Translations under genes and position numbers: made by a program
Notes under the pieces: model-generated
The model's database searches: none
Seen by the model: only the letters and a program-made list of their open reading frames with translations
Told to the model about the DNA's origin: nothing
Shown: positions 18,683 to 26,877 of the stretch, piece after piece
Numbering within the stretch: position 1 is the stretch's first letter
How the letters are laid out: each line of letters begins with the position of its first letter
Assembly (NCBI RefSeq): GCF_014652455.1
Contig: NZ_BMYV01000001.1
Coordinates: forward strand, 992,001 to 1,056,000
Length of the DNA: 64,000 nucleotides
Source: Litorimonas cladophorae
GTDB taxonomy: Bacteria > Pseudomonadota > Alphaproteobacteria > Caulobacterales > Maricaulaceae
Direction: 5' to 3'

Positions 18683-18946
18683 ATGGCCGCAAAAGACTCC
18701 ATCAAAATTGAGAACCTCCCTTCCCGCTCCGGCTTCCGCCGTCGTCGTAAGGTCTGTCCGTTCTCTGGCGACAATGGCATCAAGATCGATTATAAAGATC
18801 CTAAGATGTTGCAGCGCTACATGTCCGAAAAAGGCAAAATCGCGCCAGCTCGTATTACGGCTGTCACACATAAGAAACAGCGTGAGCTGGCAAAAGCCAT
18901 CAAACGCGCACGCTTCTTGGGCCTTCTGCCCTATGAAGTGAAGTAA
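18683..18946 (+). CDS. rpsR: 30S ribosomal protein S18
   Basis: 87 residues. [32 protein letters not shown] and [21 protein letters not shown] match S18, including the C-P-F segment. It lies between rpsF and rplI, the canonical bacterial order, with 3-bp and 11-bp gaps. It binds the central domain of 16S rRNA as a heterodimer with S6. Confidence 0.97.
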   Translation: MAAKDSIKIENLPSRSGFRRRRKVCPFSGDNGIKIDYKDPKMLQRYMSEKGKIAPARITAVTHKKQRELAKAIKRARFLGLLPYEVK

Positions 18947-18957
18947 GGAGAACGACC

Positions 18958-19608
18958 ATGGAAGTGATCCTACTCGAACGTATCGAAAAGCTCGGAAACA
19001 TGGGCGACGTTGTTAACGTCAAACCTGGTTTCGGCCGCAACTTCTTGCTTCCGCAAGAAAAAGCCCTTCGTGCAACAAAAGCTAACCTCGCCCGCTTTGA
19101 AGCTGAGCGTGAGTATCTTGAGCAACGCAACGCAGAAAACCGCGCTGCGGCGATGACAGATGGTGAAAAACTGAACGGAACCTCCGTAACGTTGATCCGC
19201 AAAGCTGGCGATACAGGCAACCTTTACGGCTCTGTTTCTGCACGCGACATCGCTGAGCACCTCGAAGACAAAGGCGTTAAGCGCAACATGATCGTATTGG
19301 AAAACCCGATCAAGACGCTTGGCCTACATGACGTAAACGTCAAACTTCACCCTGAAGTTATCGTTTCCGTCCAAGTCAACGTGGCCCGTTCAGAAGACGA
19401 AGCCGAACGTCAAGCCAAAGGCGAAGACGTTGTTGCTGTCGCACTCGCTGAAGAAAAAGCTGACATCGAAGAAGCAAACCGCGAGCGGTCTGCCAACGCT
19501 GTGTCTATGTTTGAAGGCGACGGCCCCGGTGAAGATTTCGGTAGCGACCAGCCTATGGCTGACGCGCCTGCCGAAGACGCCCCTGCAGCTCCTGCTGCGG
19601 ACGCTTAA
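18958..19608 (+). CDS. rplI: 50S ribosomal protein L9
   Basis: 216 residues. The N-terminal rRNA-binding domain is clear ([30 protein letters not shown]), followed by the connecting helix and the C-terminal domain ([12 protein letters not shown]). The last ~60 residues are an acidic, alanine/proline-rich extension (...[12 protein letters not shown]), longer than E. coli L9 (149 residues) and common in alphaproteobacteria. AAGGAG precedes the ATG. A strong terminator follows at 19642. Confidence 0.97.
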   Translation: MEVILLERIEKLGNMGDVVNVKPGFGRNFLLPQEKALRATKANLARFEAEREYLEQRNAENRAAAMTDGEKLNGTSVTLIRKAGDTGNLYGSVSARDIAEHLEDKGVKRNMIVLENPIKTLGLHDVNVKLHPEVIVSVQVNVARSEDEAERQAKGEDVVAVALAEEKADIEEANRERSANAVSMFEGDGPGEDFGSDQPMADAPAEDAPAAPAADA

Positions 19609-19641
19609 TCGCACCGCTCGGTTAACACCGACCCTAAATTT

Positions 19642-19677
19642 AACCCTGCCTTGTGTTCTCACGAGGCAGGGTTTTTT
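19642..19677 (+). terminator. Rho-independent terminator of rpsF-rpsR-rplI
   Basis: AACCCTGCCT (19642-19651) pairs with AGGCAGGGTT (19664-19673) across a 12-nt loop and is followed by a run of T. It is 33 bp after the rplI stop. Confidence 0.9.
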
Positions 19678-19707
19678 GTATCTGGATGTGACCCAATAGG
19701 GTGCAGG

Positions 19708-19801
19708 CAAGCGTCATCGCTCATAGCCCCCGTTGAAACTTTGGTTTCAACAAGAGGAACTACCGAATTATGCGATGCCTCAATAGAATGGGACGTCCGC
19801 G
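19708..19801. repeat. Copy 1 of a ~93-bp repeat (second copy at 51042-51133)
   Basis: This segment aligns along its full length with 51042-51133: shared blocks are CAAGCG, AGCCCC, AAACT...GTTTCAA, CTACC, TTATGC.ATGCCT and the closing TGGGACGTCCGCG, with only small indels. A perfect 8-bp inverted repeat with a 4-nt loop (GTTGAAAC 19732-19739, GTTTCAAC 19744-19751) sits in the middle; copy 2 can also form a hairpin here with different bases. Both copies begin about 25-40 bp after a rho-independent terminator. Not identified: it could be a small-RNA gene, the remnant of a coding gene or a mobile-element end. Translated on the minus strand the copies resemble each other but copy 1 is frameshifted. 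Confidence 0.6.
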
Positions 19802-20193
19802 TGGCCGATACTCGCGACGGAGTACCGAGTTAGAAAAAAGTGTTTTACGCGAAGATCAGCAACGCGGCAGCGGTTTTTGGTGAAACGGTAACGGCTGATC
19901 ATAGTTACACGTCGGAGCCTGCCTTCCAGACCCAGACACGCAATGTCGTGCGCTCGCTTCAAAAGGCCCGGCACAGATTTGGCTCTCATTGTGCATTTCG
20001 CAAACGCGATTTACACAGCCAAATTGCTCAACCCCACCGTCCTCCGAACCAGAAGGTGAGCTCCTACCTGTCCCGTGTCCGAAAGAACCATTTAAACATA
20101 GGGGTAAAATGGAGAGCGGGGAGCAGTCTATTAAAGGTGACGTTAAGAGACTGAAACGGAACACCTTATTCTTCGGCAAACTGCGGAGAGGCT
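19802..20193. other. Intergenic stretch without a supportable gene
   Basis: About 390 bp between repeat copy 1 and the small secreted-protein gene. Open frames of ~105 codons exist on both strands, but neither has a ribosome-binding site, a recognisable motif or coding-like composition, and they overlap each other. Perhaps degraded sequence. I see no tRNA, terminator or further repeat copy. Confidence 0.5.
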
Positions 20194-20616
20194 CTAAGGT
20201 TCGCCAATATCGATTCTTACTCCGTTAATCTCAAACAGATCTTTGTATGAGACTATTTTCCCGACCAGTTGATCGCCCTTACAGCTGACTTTGTAATGAA
20301 TTGGGATAATTTCAGGATATTTAGGTTTTAAACAATGCCTGAACACCACCACATCATTGTCGACATCATTTAAATACCCAATCGAACAATCACGACCTTT
20401 GTTGTCCGTAAATATCGCAGCTCTAGGTCTATCGATTTTGAAGATTAGTTTTACAGGATAGGGTGGGTTTTGGGTGTAAGCATGCCAAGGCGTATAATTT
20501 TCGTCCTTCAGCATTTCGATAGACCAAGTTCCCGCGCACTCTTGATCAGGCTTTGCATGAGCGGCAGCTCCAAAAAGCGGTAATGATAAAATCAACACGG
20601 TTGCGGGTAGTCTCAT
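20194..20616 (-). CDS. Small secreted protein of unknown function
   Basis: About 140 residues from the ATG at 20616 (an upstream TTG is less likely). A signal peptide is clear: MRLPATVLILSLPLFGAAAHA with cleavage before KPDQEC. The mature part has four cysteines (EC, DCSIGYL, RHCLKP, VSCKGD), likely two disulphides, and a beta-rich pattern. No family recognised. It ends with INGVRIDIGEP. It lies downstream of the aspartoacylase-like/rimK pair on the same strand but 57 bp away, so the functional link is unclear. The ribosome-binding site is weak. Confidence 0.7.
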   Translation of the reverse strand: MRLPATVLILSLPLFGAAAHAKPDQECAGTWSIEMLKDENYTPWHAYTQNPPYPVKLIFKIDRPRAAIFTDNKGRDCSIGYLNDVDNDVVVFRHCLKPKYPEIIPIHYKVSCKGDQLVGKIVSYKDLFEINGVRIDIGEP

Positions 20617-20673
20617 CGGTAAGTTTTGATCCAATAGAAAATCTTGTTATTGTGCACCTCATTGCGAGAAACC

Positions 20674-21711
20674 CTAAACAATTTCAATCCCGTCAAAAAG
20701 TGGGTCGCGTTCGGCGTTGTCTACGCGGTTTTCGATTGTGGTTTCTGCGTCTTCTAGATCATCGACGCGGGCAATGTGAAATAGGGCGTCGCCGCGATTG
20801 ACGATGGGCAAATTTGTTCGACCGATGATGACGCCAGAATATTTGGCGATCACGTCTTCTTCGATCTCTCCTAATGGCCCGGAAATACTGGCAATAACTG
20901 CGCCTTTTTTGACACCATCGCCCAAACTATAGGCCGCGCGCATAAGGCCCGACATGGGCGCGCGGAGCCAATGGCTGGAGTCGGGCTGGATCGGATCGAT
21001 GGCGGATTTCTTGGGCTTGAGTTTCGGCAGCATCGCAATGTTTCGCATGACGCCCAAGACACCCTTTACGCCGATACGAATGGCGGTCTCGTTGAACCGT
21101 AGCGCCTCGCCCGCTTCATAGAGCAACATGTTACAGCCGACGCCTTGCGCCGCTTCGCGCAAAGACCCATCGCGAAGGTTTGAGTTTAACATCACAGACG
21201 CGCCAAAGGCGGTCGCCATGTCTTTGACGATTGGGTCATCAAGGTTGGCGCGAATTTGCGGTAAGTTTTCGCGATGAATTGCGCCAGAGTGAAGGTCGAC
21301 GCCGAAATCGCATTTCGAGACGATTTCCTGCATGAACGTATAGGCGAGCTGAGAGGCCGGCGAGCCTGTCTCAAAGCCCGGAAACACGCGGTTTAGGTCA
21401 CGGCGATCAGGCAGATAACGCGACATGCCCAGAAACCCGTAACTATTGACAACGGGAATAAGGATGAGCGTGCCTTTGAGTTTCGACAACATTTTCATGC
21501 GGGAAATGCGGCGGATGATTTCTACGCCAATGATTTCATCACCGTGGATAGCAGCACTGACAAAGAGCGTCGGCCCCTCGCCTTTGCCATGCACAACCAA
21601 AGCCTTAAGCATCATGTCCGTGTGATCGGCCAAGCGACTGATTGGGATCAGAACGGTTTCGCGTGTCCCCGGCTTTACGGACGAATTGCCAATCTCAAAG
21701 GCAGGACGCAT
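20674..21711 (-). CDS. Succinylglutamate desuccinylase/aspartoacylase family protein
   Basis: 345 residues, M14-type zinc hydrolase of the AstE/AspA group. SAAIHGDEIIGVEIIRR supplies the first zinc ligands (H, E) and FGVDLHSGAI the third (H). A C-terminal beta-sandwich (about residues 240-330) follows. Proteins of this type commonly sit next to rimK, as here: its ATG directly abuts the rimK stop. It may remove or process amino acids ligated by RimK, or act on small N-acyl amino acids; the substrate is not determined. Length and motif order fit the family, but true AstE is unlikely because no arginine succinyltransferase pathway genes are nearby. Confidence 0.88.
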   Translation of the reverse strand: MRPAFEIGNSSVKPGTRETVLIPISRLADHTDMMLKALVVHGKGEGPTLFVSAAIHGDEIIGVEIIRRISRMKMLSKLKGTLILIPVVNSYGFLGMSRYLPDRRDLNRVFPGFETGSPASQLAYTFMQEIVSKCDFGVDLHSGAIHRENLPQIRANLDDPIVKDMATAFGASVMLNSNLRDGSLREAAQGVGCNMLLYEAGEALRFNETAIRIGVKGVLGVMRNIAMLPKLKPKKSAIDPIQPDSSHWLRAPMSGLMRAAYSLGDGVKKGAVIASISGPLGEIEEDVIAKYSGVIIGRTNLPIVNRGDALFHIARVDDLEDAETTIENRVDNAERDPLFDGIEIV

Positions 21712-22617
21712 TTAGCCTTTTCCTCGCGTATTTGTCTTGCCGGGTTTGGCGTTTTTCTCAATGAATTCGATGATCTGGTCAGCAACATCGATATTGGTCG
21801 CTTTCTCGATCCCCTCCAAGCCGGGCGAAGAATTGACTTCCATCACCACAGGACCGCGGGCGGAGCGAAGTAAATCCACACCGCAGACATTTAGCCCCAT
21901 GGCTTTGGCTGACATGACGGCCGTTTCGCGCTCTTTTGGTGTGATCTTGATCGATTTGGCGGAACCCCCGCGATGGAGGTTAGAGCGGAATTCGCCTTCC
22001 TCACCCTTACGCAGCATCGCCGCGACGACTTTACCGCCGATCACCAAGCAGCGGACATCTTCGCCGCCCGCTTCCTTGATGAATTCCTGCACGAGAATGT
22101 TGCTGCCCACGCCGCCAAAGGCTTCGATGATGCTCTCCGCTGCGCGGTCTGTGTCGCTCAACATGACACCGATGCCTTGCGTGCCTTCGATCAATTTGAT
22201 GACGACCGGTGCGCCGCCCAAGCGCTCAACAATCTGGCGCGGCTTGTTAATTTTATGCGCGAAAATTGTACGCGGCAGGCCGATGCCGCGCTTGCTGAGC
22301 AATTGCAGGCTGCGCAGCTTGTCCCGAGAGCGCGTGATGGCAACCGATTCATTGACGGGATAGGCGCCCATGACTTCGAACTGACGCAATACCGCCGTAC
22401 CGTAAAATGTGACCGACGCGCCAATACGCGGAATGACGGCATCATAATGCGGCAAAGGTTTGCCATTATAAACGACATTTGGTTCGCCCGATGCGACATC
22501 AATCAAACATTTCAAATGATCGATCACATCCATCGTGTGGCCGCGTTTTTCGGCCGCCTCCACAAGGCGTTTATGCGAGTAGAGCCGTGGGTTACGGCAG
22601 AGTAAAGCAAGTTTCAT
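21712..22617 (-). CDS. rimK: RimK-type alpha-L-glutamate ligase (ATP-grasp)
   Basis: About 301 residues from ATG 22617, chosen because GGAG lies 7 nt upstream and [20 protein letters not shown] matches the RimK N-terminus. The ATP-grasp core includes [17 protein letters not shown] and, near the end, [18 protein letters not shown] with the metal-binding E and N. In E. coli RimK adds glutamates to the C-terminus of ribosomal protein S6 and makes poly-glutamate. Here S6 (rpsF, 3 kb away) ends in a basic tail without terminal glutamates, so the substrate may differ. It is coupled to the downstream aspartoacylase-like gene. Confidence 0.92.
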   Translation of the reverse strand: MKLALLCRNPRLYSHKRLVEAAEKRGHTMDVIDHLKCLIDVASGEPNVVYNGKPLPHYDAVIPRIGASVTFYGTAVLRQFEVMGAYPVNESVAITRSRDKLRSLQLLSKRGIGLPRTIFAHKINKPRQIVERLGGAPVVIKLIEGTQGIGVMLSDTDRAAESIIEAFGGVGSNILVQEFIKEAGGEDVRCLVIGGKVVAAMLRKGEEGEFRSNLHRGGSAKSIKITPKERETAVMSAKAMGLNVCGVDLLRSARGPVVMEVNSSPGLEGIEKATNIDVADQIIEFIEKNAKPGKTNTRGKG

Positions 22618-22786
22618 AGGGGTCTCCATCTCTACATAATATCACGCTATTTTTTTTATCTTGCATCCTAAATCGCGCGGTCATCAGTTATCTTTGCTCA
22701 CAGCGAGAAGCCAAAGTGCGGCAAATCCCGCCTGCAATGACCTCTACCATTGAGGCGGTCGACGGCTTTCGTTAACAGCACCGCTA

Positions 22787-24745
22787 ATGACCGTAGAAAT
22801 TGGACATATCGCCCTGATTCTCGCCTTTTGTGTGGCGCTGTTTCAGTCCGTTATTCCACTTGTCGGCGCACAGAAAAATAACGCGCGTCTGATGGAATTT
22901 GGTGACCGCGCCGCGGTCGGACAATTTCTGCTTTTAGCTTTCGCCTTTATTTGCCTGACGATCACATTTGTCGTGTCGGATTTCTCCGTGAAACTCGCGG
23001 CAAATCACAGCCATTCCGACAAACCTCTGCTTTACAAAATCAGCGGTGTCTGGGGCAACCATGAGGGCTCTATCCTGCTTTGGGTTGTTATGATGGCGGG
23101 TTACGGCGCGTTCGTGCCGGTTCTAGGCAAAGGTCTGCCAAAAGGGTTGAAAGCCCGCGCTATCGCCGTTCAAGCCATGCTCGGTGTGGGGTTCTTGGGA
23201 TTCATCCTGTTCACGTCAAACCCGTTTGAGCGGCTTAACCCTGTGCCCTTGGATGGCAGTGGATTAAACCCAATCCTGCAAGACCCCGGCCTCGCCTTTC
23301 ATCCGCCTTTTTTATATCTCGGGTACGTCGGTTTTTCCCTCCCTTTTAGTTTCGCGATTGCCGCCCTCTTGGAAGGTCGCGTCGACGCGGTTTGGGCCAA
23401 ATGGCTACGCCCGTGGGTTTTGATCGCCTGGAGCTTCCTGACGATTGGGATCGCACTTGGCAGCTTCTGGGCCTATTATGAGCTCGGTTGGGGTGGCTGG
23501 TGGATGTGGGACCCCGTTGAAAATGTCAGCTTCATGCCGTGGCTTGCGGGCACGGCCTTGCTCCATTCGATCATGGTCTTAGGCACACGTCACAGTATGG
23601 CGAGCTGGACGGTTCTCTTGGCGATCACGACCTTTGCTTTGTCGCTGGTCGGGACATTTGTCGTGCGCTCTGGCGTTCTGGTGAGCGTCCATGCTTTTGC
23701 CGTGGACCCAGAGCGTGGCGTATATCTGCTCGCCCTGCTGGGTCTCGCCACCGGCGGTGCGCTGACGCTCTACGCCATGCGCAGTCATAGTCTGCGAGAC
23801 ATTAAACCCTTAAACGCAACCTCCCGAGATGGGGCGTTGGTGCTAAACAATATCTTGTTGATTACGGCACTCGCGACAGTTTTTCTTGGCACGTTTTACC
23901 CTCTCTTTATCGACGCTATCAACGGGTCGAAAATTAGTGTGGGTGCGCCCTATTTCAATCTGACCTTTGCGCCAATCATGTGCCTTCTCATCCTCTTCAT
24001 GGGTATAGGGCCGATGTTCAAATGGCGTCAGGATAGTTTGAAGCGCGTGCGCGGCCCCATCATGATTGCTCTGAAAGCTTTCGGCGTCGTCTTCCTCCTG
24101 ACGGCCCTCTTTGGGAAATCTGTCCTCGGCGGGATTGCATTGGGGTTAGCCGCTTGGTTGGCGGTCGGCACACTCATCGCCTTGGGCCGAAAAGCAAATT
24201 GGAGCCTCAAAGGTCTCCGCGCTCAACCCGCCGCGACATGGGGGTTTGTCGGCGCGCATCTGGGAATGGCGATTTTCACCGCAGCCGTCACGTCAATGAG
24301 CGTTTGGGCGGATACAGAAATCGGAACATTGAAACCTGGTGAGTCTTTGGACTTGGGGGCTTACACATACACCCTGCAAGACGTGTCAGGCGGAAAACGG
24401 TTTAACTACGACTATTACGGCGGTGACGTCTTGGTGGCGAAAGGTGGCCGACACATTGCAACACTGGCCACGGAACGTCGGTTCTTCCCCGTGCGCAACC
24501 AATTGACCACAGAAGCTGGATTGCATTTGTCCTTCGGGCAAACTCTGTTTGCGAGTATTGGCGAGGGCGACCCGGAAGGCGGATTTGTCGTGCAAGTTTA
24601 TCGGCATCCATTTGTCGTCTGGATATGGCTGAGCGCGGTTCTGATGGCCCTCTCAGGCTTTGTTTCGCTGGCCGATCGCCGTTTGAGACTGCCGACCCGT
24701 GCCAAGGAAGTAAATCTGACGGCTAAAGTGGGGGCCGCAGAATGA
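22787..24745 (+). CDS. ccmF: Cytochrome c-type biogenesis protein CcmF
   Basis: 652 residues with ~14 membrane helices. The motif KISGVWGNHEGSILLWV precedes the tryptophan-rich haem-handling loop GWGGWWMWDPVENVSFMPWL, diagnostic of CcmF. A periplasmic domain near the C-terminus is followed by a last helix. CcmF, with CcmH and CcmI, ligates haem from CcmE to apocytochrome c. First gene of a tight ccmF-ccmG-ccmH-ccmI unit. ccmA-E are not in the window, apart from ccmG. Confidence 0.96.
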   Translation: MTVEIGHIALILAFCVALFQSVIPLVGAQKNNARLMEFGDRAAVGQFLLLAFAFICLTITFVVSDFSVKLAANHSHSDKPLLYKISGVWGNHEGSILLWVVMMAGYGAFVPVLGKGLPKGLKARAIAVQAMLGVGFLGFILFTSNPFERLNPVPLDGSGLNPILQDPGLAFHPPFLYLGYVGFSLPFSFAIAALLEGRVDAVWAKWLRPWVLIAWSFLTIGIALGSFWAYYELGWGGWWMWDPVENVSFMPWLAGTALLHSIMVLGTRHSMASWTVLLAITTFALSLVGTFVVRSGVLVSVHAFAVDPERGVYLLALLGLATGGALTLYAMRSHSLRDIKPLNATSRDGALVLNNILLITALATVFLGTFYPLFIDAINGSKISVGAPYFNLTFAPIMCLLILFMGIGPMFKWRQDSLKRVRGPIMIALKAFGVVFLLTALFGKSVLGGIALGLAAWLAVGTLIALGRKANWSLKGLRAQPAATWGFVGAHLGMAIFTAAVTSMSVWADTEIGTLKPGESLDLGAYTYTLQDVSGGKRFNYDYYGGDVLVAKGGRHIATLATERRFFPVRNQLTTEAGLHLSFGQTLFASIGEGDPEGGFVVQVYRHPFVVWIWLSAVLMALSGFVSLADRRLRLPTRAKEVNLTAKVGAAE

Positions 24746-25272
24746 ACCTGCGGGGCTTAATACCCTTAGCGGGCTTTTTCGTGCTGGTGGGTTTTCTCGC
24801 GTTTAGCTTAACTCGCGATCCTAGCATCTTACCCTCAGAACTCATCGACAAGCCCTTCCCTGAATTCGAGCTCGCCAATCTAGCGGAAACAGACACACTC
24901 GACGCGTCATTGCTTGAAGGCAAAGTTAGTCTAGTCAATGTTTTTGGATCTTGGTGTGTGGCCTGCACTGTCGAGCACCCACAGCTTATGGCTTTAAAAG
25001 ACGAGACAGATTTGCAGCTCGTTGGCGTTGATTGGCGCGACACGCGCGAGAACGCGAACCGCTGGCTTGTCCGTCACGGGAACCCTTATGATGTCGTGGT
25101 GTTTGACCCACATTCGAAATTGATCGTGCCACTGGGTATCACGGGCGCCCCTGAGACTTTCGTCGTCGATCGTTCTGGGCAAATCCGGTACAAACATATC
25201 GGTGTCATCACCCCCGAAATCTGGGACGATACGTTGCGACCGCTCGTCGAGAGCTTGCAGGCGGTCCAGTGA
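24742..25272 (+). CDS. ccmG: Thiol:disulfide interchange protein CcmG/DsbE
   Basis: 176 residues. One N-terminal membrane helix (about 4-22), then a thioredoxin-like domain with FGSWCVACTVEHP (CxxC) and a cis-proline region GAPETFVVDRSG. It reduces the haem-binding cysteines of apocytochrome c in the periplasm, receiving electrons through CcdA/DsbD. The start overlaps the ccmF stop (ATGA) and its stop overlaps ccmH. Confidence 0.95.
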   Translation: MNLRGLIPLAGFFVLVGFLAFSLTRDPSILPSELIDKPFPEFELANLAETDTLDASLLEGKVSLVNVFGSWCVACTVEHPQLMALKDETDLQLVGVDWRDTRENANRWLVRHGNPYDVVVFDPHSKLIVPLGITGAPETFVVDRSGQIRYKHIGVITPEIWDDTLRPLVESLQAVQ

Positions 25273-25718
25273 TGGCGCGATATCTTTTCATAATCTTCGC
25301 ATCCGTATTTTTCTGCGTCGACCCAGCTTACGCACAAACTACGCCCGAAGAATATCGCGCCCGAGAGATCGGCGCGCAATTGCGGTGCGTCGTCTGCCAA
25401 AACCAGTCGATCGAAGAGTCGGATGCCCAACTCGCTGAGGACATGCGTTTAGTTGTCAGAGAACAAGTTGAAGCGGGCGCCAGCAATGAAGCCGTCATTG
25501 CCTATATGCGCAATAATTACGGCGACTACGTGCTGCTAAAGCCGCCCGTGCAAGCCAACACTTATGTGTTGTGGTTCCTTCCTTTTGCCCTCGCCCTGTT
25601 TGGCTTGTTGTGGTTTGGCCTGCGCTCAAAACGCAAATCGCAATTTGTGGAAACACAGGCCGCACTTTCAGCCGAAGATCAGGCTATATTGGATGATTTG
25701 ATGCGGGAAGATACATGA
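25269..25718 (+). CDS. ccmH: Cytochrome c maturation protein CcmH
   Basis: 149 residues. A signal sequence (about 1-19) is followed by the redox motif LRCVVCQNQSIEESDAQLA, the hallmark of CcmH, and a C-terminal membrane helix (about 96-115). It acts with CcmG in thiol handling of apocytochrome c and with CcmF/CcmI in haem ligation. It is the short (single-domain) form; the TPR part is the separate ccmI that overlaps its stop. Confidence 0.95.
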   Translation: MMARYLFIIFASVFFCVDPAYAQTTPEEYRAREIGAQLRCVVCQNQSIEESDAQLAEDMRLVVREQVEAGASNEAVIAYMRNNYGDYVLLKPPVQANTYVLWFLPFALALFGLLWFGLRSKRKSQFVETQAALSAEDQAILDDLMREDT

Positions 25719-26551
25719 TCTGGTTCCTTGGCCTCGGCCTGGCTCTGGTGGTCAGCCTCTATCTCATCGCGCCATTTTTAGCCCGCGATGTCGACATATT
25801 TGAAACAGATGAAATTACGGCTTATCGTGAAGAACTGCGGGCACTTCAGTCTCGTGAAGACGGCGCTGAGGCCGAGATTGCAATCCTGCAAGCTCGTCTT
25901 TTGAAAGCGGCCAAGGCCGATGCACCGCGCGCGGGTGGGCGTTCTGCGGCACTGCCAGTGGCGGTTAGCCTGTTGCTGGTCAGCAGTGGCTTGGGCCTCT
26001 ACGCTAAATTAGGCTCGCCTGATTTTGAGCCTATGATCCGACAGCAACCTCCAGAAATGGCAGGCGCATCCCAAGGCCCTGATTTCAGCACACTTCTCCC
26101 TCGGTTTGAAACCCAACTCGCGGAAAACCCAGAGGACGTCACAGGCTGGTATCTTTATGGGCGCGCCCTCATGCTTTCGGGTCAACCCACCGCCGGATTG
26201 AGAGCTTATGAACGCGCTTTAGAGCTATCGGACACGCCTGAAATACGCAAAGAATATGAAGCTGCGAAGACTTATGCCGAGCAAAGACAGCGCGGCCCAA
26301 GCGCCGAAGATATCGCCGCTATGCAAAGCCTCTCGGAAGCAGAGCGCCAGGATGCGATAAAAGGCATGGTCGCGTCCTTAAGCGCTCGCTTGCGCGAAGC
26401 CCCTAACGATCCGGCAGGATGGGAGCAATTGCTCCGATCACGTAAAGTTTTGGGCCAAGACGACCTTGCGCGCGATGATTTGATTGAATTGCGCAAAGCC
26501 CTGCCAGAGCAGGCAGAAGCGATCATCGCTCGCACAGGATGGGCTGAGTAG
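25715..26551 (+). CDS. ccmI: Cytochrome c maturation protein CcmI (TPR)
   Basis: 278 residues. Two membrane helices (about 1-20 and 75-95) flank a cytoplasmic coiled-coil loop (YREELRALQSREDGAEAEIA). The periplasmic C-terminal part has TPR-type repeats (TGWYLYGRALMLSGQPTAGL, DPAGWEQLLRSRKVLGQ). CcmI holds apocytochrome c for the haem lyase complex. It ends the ccmFGHI unit. Confidence 0.92.
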   Translation: MIWFLGLGLALVVSLYLIAPFLARDVDIFETDEITAYREELRALQSREDGAEAEIAILQARLLKAAKADAPRAGGRSAALPVAVSLLLVSSGLGLYAKLGSPDFEPMIRQQPPEMAGASQGPDFSTLLPRFETQLAENPEDVTGWYLYGRALMLSGQPTAGLRAYERALELSDTPEIRKEYEAAKTYAEQRQRGPSAEDIAAMQSLSEAERQDAIKGMVASLSARLREAPNDPAGWEQLLRSRKVLGQDDLARDDLIELRKALPEQAEAIIARTGWAE

Positions 26552-26806
26552 GCGAGACTTTCGCATTTCGCTCTCGTGCTGATTGGCCGATAAAGAACGC
26601 TGTTGGGATCTCGCACCTTAGCTGCCGATCTATCGTCTATCTTTGGTTATCGGGTCTCAACCAACTTGCATTTTGGCACATGCAAGTGCGTGCAACACTC
26701 CACCAAACGCCTCCGCCACCGCCAGCGATTTCGCCTGCCTTTAGAGGTATTTAAGCGAGTGAACTGGTCTCAAAAGCTGTGATCAGATTCAGAATGAAAT
26801 CAGACC
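26552..26806. other. Intergenic region between ccmI and the TonB receptor terminator
   Basis: About 255 bp with no supportable gene. It contains a short inverted repeat around 26660-26681 (CTTGCAT/ATGCAAG) with no T-run. This gap marks the change from housekeeping genes to the polyuronate region. Confidence 0.5.
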
Positions 26807-26836
26807 AAAAAAAAACGCCCCACAGAGTGAGGCGTT
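26807..26836 (-). terminator. Rho-independent terminator of the first TonB-dependent receptor
   Basis: On the minus strand AACGCC (26836-26831) pairs with GGCGTT (26819-26814), with inner CAC/GTG pairs, and is followed by an A-run on the plus strand, i.e. a T-run on the transcript. It lies about 40 bp after the receptor stop. Confidence 0.85.
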
Positions 26837-26877
26837 TTCGTTTTCATTGGAACCGCAGTCGATCTGCGGTTTTAGCT

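Noticed and set aside
19840-20154. 104-codon plus-strand frame and an overlapping 107-codon minus-strand frame
   Set aside because: No ribosome-binding site, no recognisable domain, unusual residue composition, mutually overlapping.
21737-22605. Two ~210-codon frames opposite rimK
   Set aside because: They overlap each other and rimK, which has convincing ATP-grasp motifs; typical antisense shadow in GC-biased codons.
26660-26681. Inverted repeat CTTGCAT...ATGCAAG
   Set aside because: Short arms, long loop, no T-run and no nearby start codon; probably chance.
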